DNA of 64,000 nt, taken from NCBI RefSeq assembly GCF_023935105.1, contig NZ_CP096040.1, forward strand, positions 3,162,001 to 3,226,000, written 5' to 3'. The stretch comes from Caulobacter segnis. GTDB taxonomy: Bacteria > Pseudomonadota > Alphaproteobacteria > Caulobacterales > Caulobacteraceae. The position numbers and the translations under genes were made by a program. Shown here in pieces: positions 1 through 9,896 of the stretch; position 1 is the stretch's first letter; each line of letters begins with the position of its first letter. The notes below the pieces were generated by a model. The model was not told the origin of the DNA. It made no database searches and was given only the letters and a program-made list of their open reading frames with translations.

Positions 1-1207
1 GCGCTATATTCCGCTGGGCGGCGAGGCCTATCTCAGCCTGGGCGGCGAAGCGCGGCTGAGGGTCGACGCGATCGACTCTCCCCGCTTCGGCCTGGATAGC
101 GAGCGGCCCGACACCTTCGCCCTGGGCCGCCTGCTGCTGAGCGGCGACTTGCGCCTGACGCCCGCGCTGCGCGTCTATGGCGAGCTTGGCCTGCATCGCG
201 ACATCGGCAAGCGCGACGCGCCGGCCGCCATCGACCGCGACGGTGTCGACGCCCAGGTGCTGTTCGTCGATCTCGCCCCCGCCGCCGGCTGGCGGGTGCG
301 CCTGGGCCGCCAGGAGCTGCAGTTGAACCCGACCCAGCGCTTCATCGCCGTCCGGGAGTCGCCCAACATCCGCCAAAGCTTCGATGGCCTTCGCGTCACG
401 CGCGCGTCCGGAAACCTGAAGCTGGACGCCTTCTACCTGCAGCCCGTGACGCCCTCGCCCGGCGCCTTCGACGACGAGCGCAGCCGCACCCAGCGTTTCT
501 ACGGCCTCTATGCCTCGGCGAAGCTGTCGCCGCGCCAGACTTTGGACGTCTACACCCTGGGCCTGGAGCGCGATCGCGTGCGGTTCGGCGCCGTCAACGG
601 CGACGAGCGCCGCATCAGTCTCGGCGCGCGCCTGGCCGGAACGGCCGGGGCCTTCGACTATGATACCGAAGGCGTGATTCAAGGCGGTCGCTTCGCGGGA
701 CGCAGGATCCGCGCCTTCGCCGCCTCGGCCAGCGGCGGCTACACGCTGGATCAGTCGTGGAAGCCTCGCCTGGCTTTGCGCCTGGACGTCGGGTCGGGCG
801 ACAAGGATCCGACCGACGGCACGCTCGGGACCTTCAACCCTCTGTTTCCCAAGGGGGCCTATTTCAACGAGACCACCCTGTTCAGTTGGGGCAATCTGGT
901 TTCGGTCCGCCCTAGCCTGGGCGTGACGCCGCGCAAGGGCGTCAGCCTGGAAGTCAGCTACACGACGCACCGTCGCTGGACGGGCGCGGACGCTATCTAC
1001 ATTCAGCCCCTGGCCCCGCTGGCCCCCATCGGCGGCGACCACGCCAAGGCCGTCGGCGGCGCGACCCAGCTGGACGGGACGTGGCAGGTCAACCGCAACC
1101 TGAAGCTCCAGGCCCAGTTGGTCCACCAAGAGGCCGGTCCGGCGATCCGAGCCCTCGGCGGAAAGCCGGTGAACCTGGCGGTGCTGTTCACGCAGATCCG
1201 CTTCTGA
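1..1207 (+). CDS. Alginate-export-family outer-membrane protein, C-terminal part
   Basis: The reading frame is open from base 2, so the gene starts before the window. The visible part is about 401 residues. It begins with a repeated glycine/beta-strand pattern (LGGEAYLSLGGEARLRVD) followed by alternating polar and hydrophobic strands, and ends in IRF, a typical barrel C-terminus with a terminal phenylalanine. This matches the alginate export (AlgE-like, Alginate_exp) barrel family. In bacteria that make no alginate, such proteins are usually general outer-membrane pores of unknown substrate. Alginate export itself is not implied here, because no polysaccharide genes adjoin it. The family call is fairly sure; the substrate is unknown. 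Confidence 0.72.
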   Translation, partial: RYIPLGGEAYLSLGGEARLRVDAIDSPRFGLDSERPDTFALGRLLLSGDLRLTPALRVYGELGLHRDIGKRDAPAAIDRDGVDAQVLFVDLAPAAGWRVRLGRQELQLNPTQRFIAVRESPNIRQSFDGLRVTRASGNLKLDAFYLQPVTPSPGAFDDERSRTQRFYGLYASAKLSPRQTLDVYTLGLERDRVRFGAVNGDERRISLGARLAGTAGAFDYDTEGVIQGGRFAGRRIRAFAASASGGYTLDQSWKPRLALRLDVGSGDKDPTDGTLGTFNPLFPKGAYFNETTLFSWGNLVSVRPSLGVTPRKGVSLEVSYTTHRRWTGADAIYIQPLAPLAPIGGDHAKAVGGATQLDGTWQVNRNLKLQAQLVHQEAGPAIRALGGKPVNLAVLFTQIRF

Positions 1208-1342
1208 TGTCACTCGGCGCGGGGCGGACGGATCGCAAGTAGCTTCCGGACAAAACGATTGTGATCGCCGTACAGTCAGATTTGACAAAGCTGCTCGCCC
1301 CAGAGCCTGATCGCGGCAAGATCGGGATGGAAACGGCCGGGC

Positions 1343-1963
1343 ATGATCGAGCTCTATCACTGCGTCGACGCGCGCTCCTTCCGCGCGCTGTGGGCCCTGG
1401 AGGAGATGGGCCTGAACTACCGCCTGCACCTCCTGCCCTTCCCACCGCGCATCCTGCGGCCAGACTATCTGCAAGAGAATCCTCTAGGCACCATCCCGCT
1501 GATGATCGACGGCGAGGTGCGGATGACCGAGTCCGCCGCGATCCCGCAGTATCTGGCCACCCGCTATGGGCCCTCGCCGCTGGCCGTCGGCGTCGAGGAG
1601 CCGGACTACGGGCCGTGGCTGGACTGGCTGCATCGCAGCGAGGCGACCCTGACATTCCCGCAGACGATCGTGCTGCGCTACACCCGGCTGGAGCCCGAGG
1701 CGCGCCGGTTGAAACAGGCGGCCGACGACTATGCCCAATGGTTTCTGTCGCGCCTGCGACACCTGACCCGCGCCCTGGCGGACCGCGAATGGTTGTGCGC
1801 CGGGCGTTTCACCATGGCCGACATCTGCGTCGGCTACGCCCTGCTGCTGGCGCGAGACCTGGGGCTGGACCACAAGTTCAGCCCTGAGATTTCGGCCTAT
1901 TGGGAGCGCCTGGCCGCCCGCCCCGGCTTCCAGGCTGCGAAGGCGGCGCAGGCCCAGGCCTAG
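1343..1963 (+). CDS. Glutathione S-transferase family protein
   Basis: This 206-residue protein has the usual length and two-domain plan of cytosolic GSTs. An N-terminal thioredoxin-like half (residues 1-80) carries NPLGTIPLM, the cis-proline loop, and MTESAAI, the glutathione gamma-glutamyl contact (ES). An all-helical C-terminal half includes FTMADICVGYAL, the N-capping box and hydrophobic staple. Its class and electrophilic substrate cannot be read from sequence. It converges on the next gene, and the two share a CTAG at their stops (1960-1963), so there is no room for a terminator between them. Confidence 0.85.
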   Translation: MIELYHCVDARSFRALWALEEMGLNYRLHLLPFPPRILRPDYLQENPLGTIPLMIDGEVRMTESAAIPQYLATRYGPSPLAVGVEEPDYGPWLDWLHRSEATLTFPQTIVLRYTRLEPEARRLKQAADDYAQWFLSRLRHLTRALADREWLCAGRFTMADICVGYALLLARDLGLDHKFSPEISAYWERLAARPGFQAAKAAQAQA

Positions 1964-3252
1964 GTCCGCAGCGCCCCGTCGATGGCTGCCCGGAACGCCT
2001 TGGCCACCGGCTGTACCAGATCGCCCGACACGCAGCGCATGTCGTCACCCGCGGTGTGGAAGAAGCGGTGACCGCCGTAGAGGCCGATCGCCGAGCGGTA
2101 GCCTGCCTCGATCACGTTGACTAGTTCGCCGCCGGCATTGGCCTTGTTCGCTTCGTAGACAGCCTCCAGGCCATTCAGGCCCTTGAAAGCGGCCCGCGTC
2201 GGCTCGAGCAGGTCGGGCGTGGCGGTCAGCACGCGCTGCGAGTCGGCGCTGGGCAGCGGCCTTAAGGTGGCCAGTTCGTGCCAGTCCCGCGCCGCCGCGC
2301 TGGCCCCGATATGGACCCAAAGGCGGGTGTCGGCGGGCTTGGGCGCGTGGTGTTCCAGGTACTGCTCGCCGCCTAGATAGATGTACTCGTGCCCACTGGT
2401 GGCGACGAACTCCAGGTTCACGCCAGGCTTGGCGGCCGTCAGCGCGTGGGCCAATGACAGCCAGACGGCGACGCCGGCGCCGCGCTCGGCCGCGCAGGTG
2501 AACCAACCCGAGCGCGGCGTGGTGACGATCAAGGTCTGGGCCGCGCCCCGATCCAGCCGCCCGATCAGGTTGAACGCGGACCGTTTGCCAACCTCCGCAT
2601 CGACCGTCAGGGTCACCGTCGCGCCGACCTTGGCGGCCGCTAAGAACGGCTCGGCGTCCTTGGGCGCCAGGATGACGACGGGCCTCCGGAAGCCGGGCTT
2701 GGTCGCGCTGACGTTCAGGCCGATCGTCTCGCCCGTCGGACCAGTGGTGACGACGACGGCCGCCGCCGCGCCACGGTCGAAGGCGTCCGCCAGCGCGAGA
2801 TCCACCGGCGGCTGGGCCATGCTGATCCAGCGGCCGAACGGCAGCACGACCAGGGCGATCGCCCCGTCCAATACGCCACCGGCGCCGGCCAACTTGAGCG
2901 GTAGGGTCAGCCCGTTGACGCCCGTGGTCTTCACGAGGGCCTGCGGAAACACCGGCGCGACCCGATCGTCGACCGCCAGGGTCGCCTCGCGAACCTCGGC
3001 ATAGGGGACCTGGAACGCCTGGCGCTCGCAACGGAAGCCGAGCGCCGTAAGGTCGCTTTCCAGCCACACGCCGCTGGCCGTATCCCCCGCCCCGCCCGAA
3101 GCCTTGATCCCAAAGCCCGCGAAACGTTCGAGCACGGCCTGCAGCCAAGCCGCGTCGGGCGGCGCGATGGCTGGCGCCGCGCGCACCGCCGTCGCCGCGC
3201 CAGTCGCGAGCACGCCCGCTCCTAGAATAAGGTCCCGACGCGACGCGCTCAT
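1960..3252 (-). CDS. Secreted M28-peptidase-like protein with degenerate metal site
   Basis: This 430-residue protein has a Tat-type signal (SASRRDLILGAGVLATG). A PA-like insert follows (about residues 125-220, including DRGAAAAVVVTTG), then an M28-like core with SAFNLIGRL and a late HTAGDD. The ATG at 3252 is preceded by GGGAGAGG at good spacing. In M28 zinc aminopeptidases the first ligands sit in HxD, then GAxDN, then EE. Here those positions read PRS, CAAER and GHE; only the late histidine (HTAGDD) is kept. It may therefore be an inactive relative or use other chemistry. It diverges from the GntR regulator at 3482, which may control it. The fold is likely; peptidase activity is doubtful. 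Confidence 0.65.
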   Translation of the reverse strand: MSASRRDLILGAGVLATGAATAVRAAPAIAPPDAAWLQAVLERFAGFGIKASGGAGDTASGVWLESDLTALGFRCERQAFQVPYAEVREATLAVDDRVAPVFPQALVKTTGVNGLTLPLKLAGAGGVLDGAIALVVLPFGRWISMAQPPVDLALADAFDRGAAAAVVVTTGPTGETIGLNVSATKPGFRRPVVILAPKDAEPFLAAAKVGATVTLTVDAEVGKRSAFNLIGRLDRGAAQTLIVTTPRSGWFTCAAERGAGVAVWLSLAHALTAAKPGVNLEFVATSGHEYIYLGGEQYLEHHAPKPADTRLWVHIGASAAARDWHELATLRPLPSADSQRVLTATPDLLEPTRAAFKGLNGLEAVYEANKANAGGELVNVIEAGYRSAIGLYGGHRFFHTAGDDMRCVSGDLVQPVAKAFRAAIDGALRT

Positions 3253-3366
3253 ACCAGCCTCTCCCAGGACTAAAGCTCATCAACGATGGACGGTGTTGGC
3301 GCCAACCGTCTTGAGCAGGCCCTTTTGATGGGAGCACACATGTCGGGCTTTCCGACGTCAATATAA

Positions 3367-3374
3367 TTGTACAA
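3367..3374. promoter_or_regulatory. Candidate GntR-type operator TTGTACAA
   Basis: The perfect palindrome TTGTACAA lies in an unusually AT-rich 60-base stretch (about 3357-3415) of the divergent promoter between the M28-like gene and the GntR gene. FCD-type GntR regulators often bind short TNGT-ACNA palindromes, so autoregulation or control of the divergent gene is plausible. An eight-base site can occur by chance, so confidence is low. Confidence 0.35.
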
Positions 3375-3481
3375 CAATACTATAGAAATTATCAGAACAT
3401 ATGCATCATATTGATCGCCAATAGGTCGCTCGACCCTTTCGCGGTCAAGATGCCGATCCACGATCCAAGGTCCGCCCCACC

Positions 3482-4198
3482 ATGCCAGCCACCGTTGAGA
3501 CGTCGCAAAACACCGAGACGCTCGCCGATGCGCTTCGCCGCCAGATCCAGGACGGCCTGCTCTCGCCTGGCGAATGGCTGCGCGAGGTCCGGATCTGCAA
3601 CGCGTTCGGCGTGGGTCGTACGATCGCCCGCAAGGCGCTGCGCACCTTGGCCGACGACGGCCTGGTGGTGATCGAGGAGAACCGCGGCGCCTACGTCGCG
3701 TCGACCTCGGTGCAGGAGGTGTTCGACCTCTACGAGGTCCGCGCCGCGCTCTATGGCTGCGCCGCCCGCTTCGCCTGCATCCGCGCGACGCCCAAGCACA
3801 TGGGCGAGACCCTGGAGCTGGTCGACAAGCTGATCCAGGCGTCCGAGAGCGGCGCCTCGGCCGAGGACCTGATCCATCAGAGCGAGGACATCTTCAGCCG
3901 CCTGGCCAGCGCCTCCAGCGCGGACACCCAGAAGATGATCGAGTCCATCCGGCGCAAGACGCGCTGGCACTATTCGTATGCCAGCCTGGCCGAGAGCACC
4001 GAAGGCGCGCCGTTCACCCACTGGCGCGTCGTGCGCGCGGGCCTGGCCAAGCGCGACGGAGCCATGGCCTCGGAGGGCGCGCGCAACATCCTCTACCACA
4101 TGCAGAACGAGGCCATGCGGCTGATGATCTCGCGCGGCTACGGCCTGGCGCCGACCGAGGACACGCGGCCGGCGCGCGCCCGAAAGGCCTCGGCATAG
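3482..4198 (+). CDS. GntR family transcriptional regulator (FCD subfamily)
   Basis: This 238-residue protein has an N-terminal winged helix-turn-helix (about residues 12-75). It contains LADALRRQIQDGLLSPGEWL, the GntR opening, and RKALRTLADDGLVVIEENRGAYV, the recognition helix and wing. The C-terminal helical domain starts with EVFDLYEVRAALYGCAARFA, the FCD signature, and has later ligand-pocket histidines. Such regulators usually respond to an organic acid. Its position between a divergent M28-like gene and the co-directional hydrolase at 4219 (20 bases downstream) suggests it controls one or both. The effector is unknown. Confidence 0.88.
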   Translation: MPATVETSQNTETLADALRRQIQDGLLSPGEWLREVRICNAFGVGRTIARKALRTLADDGLVVIEENRGAYVASTSVQEVFDLYEVRAALYGCAARFACIRATPKHMGETLELVDKLIQASESGASAEDLIHQSEDIFSRLASASSADTQKMIESIRRKTRWHYSYASLAESTEGAPFTHWRVVRAGLAKRDGAMASEGARNILYHMQNEAMRLMISRGYGLAPTEDTRPARARKASA

Positions 4199-4218
4199 CC
4201 ACAGAAGCGGGACACGAT

Positions 4219-5238
4219 ATGACGTTCGCGATCTCACGCCGCCGCTGGCTCGCCGGCGCCGGCGCCCTGGCGGCCACCCCGGTCCTGGCCGATACCGCGA
4301 CGCCCGACCTCCAGCCCGTGCTGGACTACGTCCAGGGCCAGAAGACCACCGGCTTCCTGATCGTCCAGAACCGTCGGATCCTCGTCGAGCGTAATTGGCC
4401 CCTGCCCGTCGACGCCGCCAATTTCCGCCTGGCCTTCACCTACGGCCCTGCGCCGGATGGCGCCCTACTGGAAGACGTCGCCTCGCAGCAGAAGAGCTTC
4501 GTGGCCGTGCTGGCGGCGATCGCGATCGACAAGGGCCTGCTGGACGTCGAAAGGCCGGTCTCGGACTATATCGGGTCGGGCTGGTCCAAGGCCTCGTCCG
4601 AGCAGGAGCAGGCGATCCGCGTGATCCACCTGCTGACCATGTCCTCGGGGCTGAACGAGGCGTTTGGCTATGTCGCCCCGGCCGGAGACCGCTTCTTCTA
4701 CAACACCCCCGTCTACGCCGTGACCAAGCGCGTGCTGGCGGCGGTCGCCAAGGCCCCGCTGGAGAAGATCACCCACGACTGGCTGACCAAGCCGGCGGGC
4801 ATGACCAACACCGCCTGGCGTCAGCGCCCCGCCGCGCTGGTCGTCCCCGGCAACGCCACGGGTCTCGTCACCACGCCGCGCGACATCGCCATCTTTGGCC
4901 AACTGGTGCTGGACGGCGGCCTAGCGCGTGATGGCCGTCGGGTCGTGTCTAAGGAGGCTCTATCGGCCCTGTTCGTCCGTTCGGCGACCAACCCTGCCTA
5001 TGGGCGACTGTGGTGGCTGAACGGCGGGGTCGAGACGATCCGCGCCGGCGGAGTCCGTACGCCGGGCCAGTTGATCCCCGCCGCGCCCGCCGACCTGGTC
5101 GCCGCGCTCGGCGCCATGGACCGCCGACTCTATGTCGTCCCCAGCCGCGAACTGGTGGTCGTGCGGACCGGCCAGGCGGCGATCGACAAGGACTTCGACC
5201 AACAGCTGTGGCTACGCCTGGCGAAGGCGCTCGGCTAG
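4219..5238 (+). CDS. Serine hydrolase of the beta-lactamase / penicillin-binding fold
   Basis: This 339-residue protein starts with a Tat-like signal (SRRRWLAGAGALAATPVLA), so it should be exported. The SxxK catalytic motif is SQQK in EDVASQQKSF (about residues 88-91). A tyrosine-asparagine motif appears as FFYNTPVY and a late LWWLNGG segment follows, as in class C-like esterases and EstB-type hydrolases. These proteins more often hydrolyse esters or D-amino-acid peptides than antibiotics. The ATG at 4219 was chosen because the signal peptide begins there; the open frame upstream is only the shadow of gntR. It probably shares a transcript with gntR. Confidence 0.75.
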   Translation: MTFAISRRRWLAGAGALAATPVLADTATPDLQPVLDYVQGQKTTGFLIVQNRRILVERNWPLPVDAANFRLAFTYGPAPDGALLEDVASQQKSFVAVLAAIAIDKGLLDVERPVSDYIGSGWSKASSEQEQAIRVIHLLTMSSGLNEAFGYVAPAGDRFFYNTPVYAVTKRVLAAVAKAPLEKITHDWLTKPAGMTNTAWRQRPAALVVPGNATGLVTTPRDIAIFGQLVLDGGLARDGRRVVSKEALSALFVRSATNPAYGRLWWLNGGVETIRAGGVRTPGQLIPAAPADLVAALGAMDRRLYVVPSRELVVVRTGQAAIDKDFDQQLWLRLAKALG

Positions 5239-5247
5239 AGCGCGTCA

Positions 5248-5430
5248 GGCCCGCCGAGCGCGCCGGGCCCTGGATGAACCGCAGGGCGACCAGCTGCAGC
5301 GGGGCCAAAGCCCGCTTACGGCCGAACAGGTCGCCGAAGTGGTCGAACAGCCGGCCGATCGGCCGGGCCACGAATCCGACCGCGAAGGCGCTGAACGCCG
5401 CGAGCCGAGCCACGAACGGCCGGAGGCCGG
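5248..5430 (-). pseudogene. Remnant of an MHS-family MFS transporter
   Basis: Read on the minus strand, this stretch encodes FVARLAAFSAFAVGFVARPI, then HFGDLFGRKRAL, then VALRFIQG. These are three landmark segments of metabolite:H+ symporters (TM2, the GDxxGRK loop, and the start of TM4). Full-length members have about 35 residues between GRKRAL and the ALRFxQG segment; here they are nearly fused. No start, TM1 or C-terminal half is present, so this is an internal fragment of a dead gene. It lies directly downstream of the thiolase, suggesting the catabolic operon once included its own uptake permease. Confidence 0.6.
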
Positions 5431-5453
5431 GCGGGGCGTCGAAGCCCCTGCCC

Positions 5454-6626
5454 TTACAGCACTTCGAACAGCCCGGCCGCGCCCATGCCGCCGCCGACGC
5501 ACATCGTGACGACGACGTGCCTGGCGCCCCGGCGCTTGCCTTCCAGCAAGGCATGGCCGACCAGCCGCGCGCCCGACATGCCGTAGGGATGGCCCATGGC
5601 GATCGCGCCGCCGTTGACGTTCAAGAGCTCGTCCGGAATTCCCAGACGGTCGCGGCAATAGACGACCTGGCAGGCGAAGGCCTCGTTCAGCTCCCACAGG
5701 CCAATGTCATCGATCGACAGGTCGAACCGTTCGAGCAGGCGCGGGATCGCGAAGACCGGGCCGATGCCCATCTCGTCGGGCTTGGTCCCGGCCACGGCCA
5801 TGCCGACATAGCGACCCAGCGGTTCCAGGCCGCGCTTCTCCGCGAGACCCGCCTCCATCACCACGCAGGCCGAGGCGCCGTCGGACAGCTGGCTGGCGTT
5901 GCCGGCGGTGACCACGCCGCCCGCCCGCACGGCCTTCAGGGCGGCGAGCCCCTCCAGCGTCGTCTCCGGCCGCACGCCCTCGTCACGCTCCAGGGTCACC
6001 TGACGATGCGAGACCGCCTGGGTGGCTTTGTCGACGACCTTCATGGTGGTCGTCATCGGCACGATTTCGGCGTCGAGGCGGCCCGTCTGCTGGGCGGCGG
6101 CGGCGCGGTATTGCGAGGCCAGGCTGTAGAGGTCGCAGGCTTCGCGGGTGATCCCGTAGCGGGCGGCGACCGTCTCGGCGGTGTCCAGCATCGGCATGTA
6201 GGCGTCGGCGTGCAGAGCCAACAGACCCGGGTCCTGATCGACCCTCAGTTCGGGCGTCTGGACCAGCGAGATCGACTCAACGCCGCCAGCGACGATCACG
6301 TCCATGCGATCGACGATGACCTGTTTGGCGGCCGTGGCGATGGTCATCAGGCCAGACGAGCACTGGCGGTCCATGGTCATGCCGGGCACGGTGACAGGCA
6401 GGCCCGCCCGCAGCGCCGCCATGCGCCCGATGGTATGCTGGTAGCCCTGCGGCAGCGAGCAGCCGAGGATGCAATCCTCGATCTCGTCCGGCGCCACGCC
6501 CGCCCGCGCGACGGCGGCGGACAGGACGTGGGCGGCCAGGGTCGGCGACGGAGTGGCGTTGAAGGCGCCGCGATAGGCGCGGCCGATCGGCGTGCGCGCC
6601 GTGGAGACGATGACGGCCTGACGCAT
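5454..6626 (-). CDS. Acetyl-CoA acyltransferase (thiolase)
   Basis: This 390-residue thiolase has all landmark motifs: the nucleophilic cysteine in [10 protein letters not shown] (Cys89), the NEAFA segment, [16 protein letters not shown] with the active-site histidine, and [10 protein letters not shown] near the C-terminus with the second cysteine. It catalyses CoA-dependent cleavage of a 3-ketoacyl-CoA or the reverse condensation, and ends a beta-oxidation-type route. The ATG at 6626 shares its A with the TGA of the upstream SDR gene (TGATG), so the two are translationally coupled. A GTG three bases earlier is an alternative start. The exact acyl chain is unknown. Confidence 0.9.
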   Translation of the reverse strand: MRQAVIVSTARTPIGRAYRGAFNATPSPTLAAHVLSAAVARAGVAPDEIEDCILGCSLPQGYQHTIGRMAALRAGLPVTVPGMTMDRQCSSGLMTIATAAKQVIVDRMDVIVAGGVESISLVQTPELRVDQDPGLLALHADAYMPMLDTAETVAARYGITREACDLYSLASQYRAAAAQQTGRLDAEIVPMTTTMKVVDKATQAVSHRQVTLERDEGVRPETTLEGLAALKAVRAGGVVTAGNASQLSDGASACVVMEAGLAEKRGLEPLGRYVGMAVAGTKPDEMGIGPVFAIPRLLERFDLSIDDIGLWELNEAFACQVVYCRDRLGIPDELLNVNGGAIAMGHPYGMSGARLVGHALLEGKRRGARHVVVTMCVGGGMGAAGLFEVL

Positions 6627-7519
6627 CACGCGCGCCCTCCGGCAACCTTGGCGATCAGGCTGGCGCTGGCCACCTCGCGCTCGGCCTGGGCGAAGCCGTA
6701 GGCCGGCACGATCTCACCCGCCCGGTCGCTTACGCCGTCCCACTCGCGGATCAGCACCTCGCCCGCGTCCGCGCCGCCGCCGACGTAGCGACCTTCGGTC
6801 AGGGTGATATTGGCGGTGGCGAAGTGGCCGGCGCCGGCGCACAGGATCGCCCGGGTCGGGGCGTCGTCATGGACCAAGGCCAGCAGGCCCGGGCTGACCA
6901 GGGCCGGGTTCAGGCGCTGGAGGCTGTCCTCCGATAGCACGCCCTCGGTCATGCCGGTCGCCGCCGTCGGCGCCAGGCAGTTGACCCGGACGTTGTACTT
7001 CTCGCCCTCGATGGCCAGGGTCTGCATCAGTCCGACCAGCGCCATCTTGGCCGCGCCGTAGTTGGCCTGACCGAAATTGCCGTAGAGGCCCGAGGACGAG
7101 GTGGTCATGACGATGCGGCCATAGCCCTGCTCGCGCATGATCTCCCAGACGGCCTTGGCGCACACGGCCGCGCCCATCAGGTGCACGTCGACCACCAGGC
7201 GGAAGTCGTCGAGCGTCATCTTGGCGAAGCTCTTGTCGCGCAGGATGCCGGCGTTGCTGATCAGGATGTCGATCCGGCCCCAGCGGGCCACGACCTGCTC
7301 GACCATCGCCGTCACCGCCGCCTCGTCGGTGACCGAGGCCGCCACGCCGATGGCCGCGCCGCCGGCGGCCACGATCTCGGCGGCGACCCGATCAGCCGAC
7401 TCCTGGGTCAGGTCATTGACGGCCACCTTGGCGCCCTGACTGGCGAGATACAGCGCGTGGGCTCGGCCCAACCCTCCGCCCGCTCCGGTGACGATCGCGA
7501 TACGTCCGTTCAGCAACAT
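6626..7519 (-). CDS. SDR family oxidoreductase (17-beta-HSD4 / 3-hydroxyacyl type)
   Basis: This 297-residue short-chain dehydrogenase has TGAGGGLG, the NAD(P) glycine motif (residues 10-17), ISNAG, and a YGAAK catalytic Tyr-Lys pair, plus an extended C-terminal region. Length and opening resemble the dehydrogenase domain of multifunctional enzyme 2, which oxidises 3-hydroxyacyl-CoA. That fits the thiolase encoded immediately downstream. The start at 7519 was chosen over an upstream ATG at 7558 because AGGGGA stands about nine bases before it and the glycine motif then falls at the usual place. Its promoter contains the inverted repeat at 7564-7583. Confidence 0.87.
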   Translation of the reverse strand: MLLNGRIAIVTGAGGGLGRAHALYLASQGAKVAVNDLTQESADRVAAEIVAAGGAAIGVAASVTDEAAVTAMVEQVVARWGRIDILISNAGILRDKSFAKMTLDDFRLVVDVHLMGAAVCAKAVWEIMREQGYGRIVMTTSSSGLYGNFGQANYGAAKMALVGLMQTLAIEGEKYNVRVNCLAPTAATGMTEGVLSEDSLQRLNPALVSPGLLALVHDDAPTRAILCAGAGHFATANITLTEGRYVGGGADAGEVLIREWDGVSDRAGEIVPAYGFAQAEREVASASLIAKVAGGRA

Positions 7520-7563
7520 CGAAAAATCCCCTTCAAGCTCGCGAAACGACGCTCGCATCTACC

Positions 7564-7583
7564 TTCACTAACTCAGCAGTGAA
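7564..7583. promoter_or_regulatory. Inverted repeat TTCAC-N10-GTGAA, candidate TetR operator
   Basis: TTCAC (7564-7568) and GTGAA (7579-7583) are separated by ten bases; the pairing extends one base inwards (TTCACT/AGTGAA). It lies 45 bases upstream of the SDR start, between it and the TetR gene. The same half-sites and spacing occur in the esterase/MFS promoter at 11626-11645, which suggests one regulator acts at both. Confidence 0.55.
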
Positions 7584-7620
7584 TATTGTGAACAAACCTC
7601 GCCGGGATCGACGCTCCGGC

Positions 7621-8321
7621 CTAGGTCTGCTCCCTGCCCTCTCGCCTACAGACCGACAGGAAGCCGGCGGCCATGAATGTCGCCATCCGGTCCTTGACGG
7701 CGGCGAAGTCGTCCGACCGGCAGGCCCCGCGCGACAGCTTGTCGATCCGACCCGTGCGGGCCAAGGTCAGCATCAGGGCGCCGGTCACGAACTGATAGCT
7801 CCAGAAGATGTCGGCCTCCGAGCCGTCGGGCAGCGCCTTCCTGAGGATTTCGACCAGTCGCAGGACGACAGGATCGAAGTGCTGCTCCATCAGGTCCGCG
7901 CCCCACTCGGGCGCGGCCGCGACCTGGGCGACGACGGCGGCGTAGTTCTTCCAGCGCTCCCCGCCCTGGATGTAGAGATCCAGGTCGGTGTCGAGGAAGG
8001 CGCGCAGCGCGCCCTCCACCGTCGGCCGGCCCGCGCTGGCGGCCTCGTAGTCGTCCAGCGCCCGCGTCCGCTGCACGTTGGTCACGGCCGCCCGCCGGGC
8101 GAGAACCGCGTCGAACAAGGTCTTCTTGTCGTCGAAATAGTAGTTCATCAGCGTGTGGTGCACGCCCACGCGCTGGGCCACATCCTTCAGCGTGACGCCG
8201 TGCAAGCCATGGCGCGAGAACAACTCCTCGGCCGCGTCGAGGATCTGCTCCATCTTCTCGGCGCGCTGCTCGGCCTTGCGGCGACGCGGGGCTGTGGACG
8301 GGGCTGCTGACACAGGGGGCA

Positions 8322-8322
<1 letters not shown>
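7621..8322 (-). CDS. TetR/AcrR family transcriptional regulator
   Basis: This 233-residue regulator has an N-terminal TetR helix-turn-helix (about residues 18-62: ILDAAEELFSRHGLHGVTL, then NYYFDDKKTLFDAV). A ligand-binding C-terminal domain contains AFLDTDLDLYIQGGERW and FDPVVLRLVEILRKALPD. It is a close paralogue of the regulator at 13036-13710. The start at 8322 overlaps the ligase stop (TGATG), so it is translated with the ligase. An acyl-CoA or aromatic effector would fit its neighbours. It is a candidate ligand for the TTCAC-N10-GTGAA sites. Confidence 0.88.

Positions 8323-9892
<1,570 letters not shown>

Positions 9893-9896
<4 letters not shown>

Noticed and set aside
5010-6701. 563-codon plus-strand frame across the hydrolase end and thiolase
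   Set aside because: Composed of shadow sequence; the thiolase on the other strand has all catalytic motifs.
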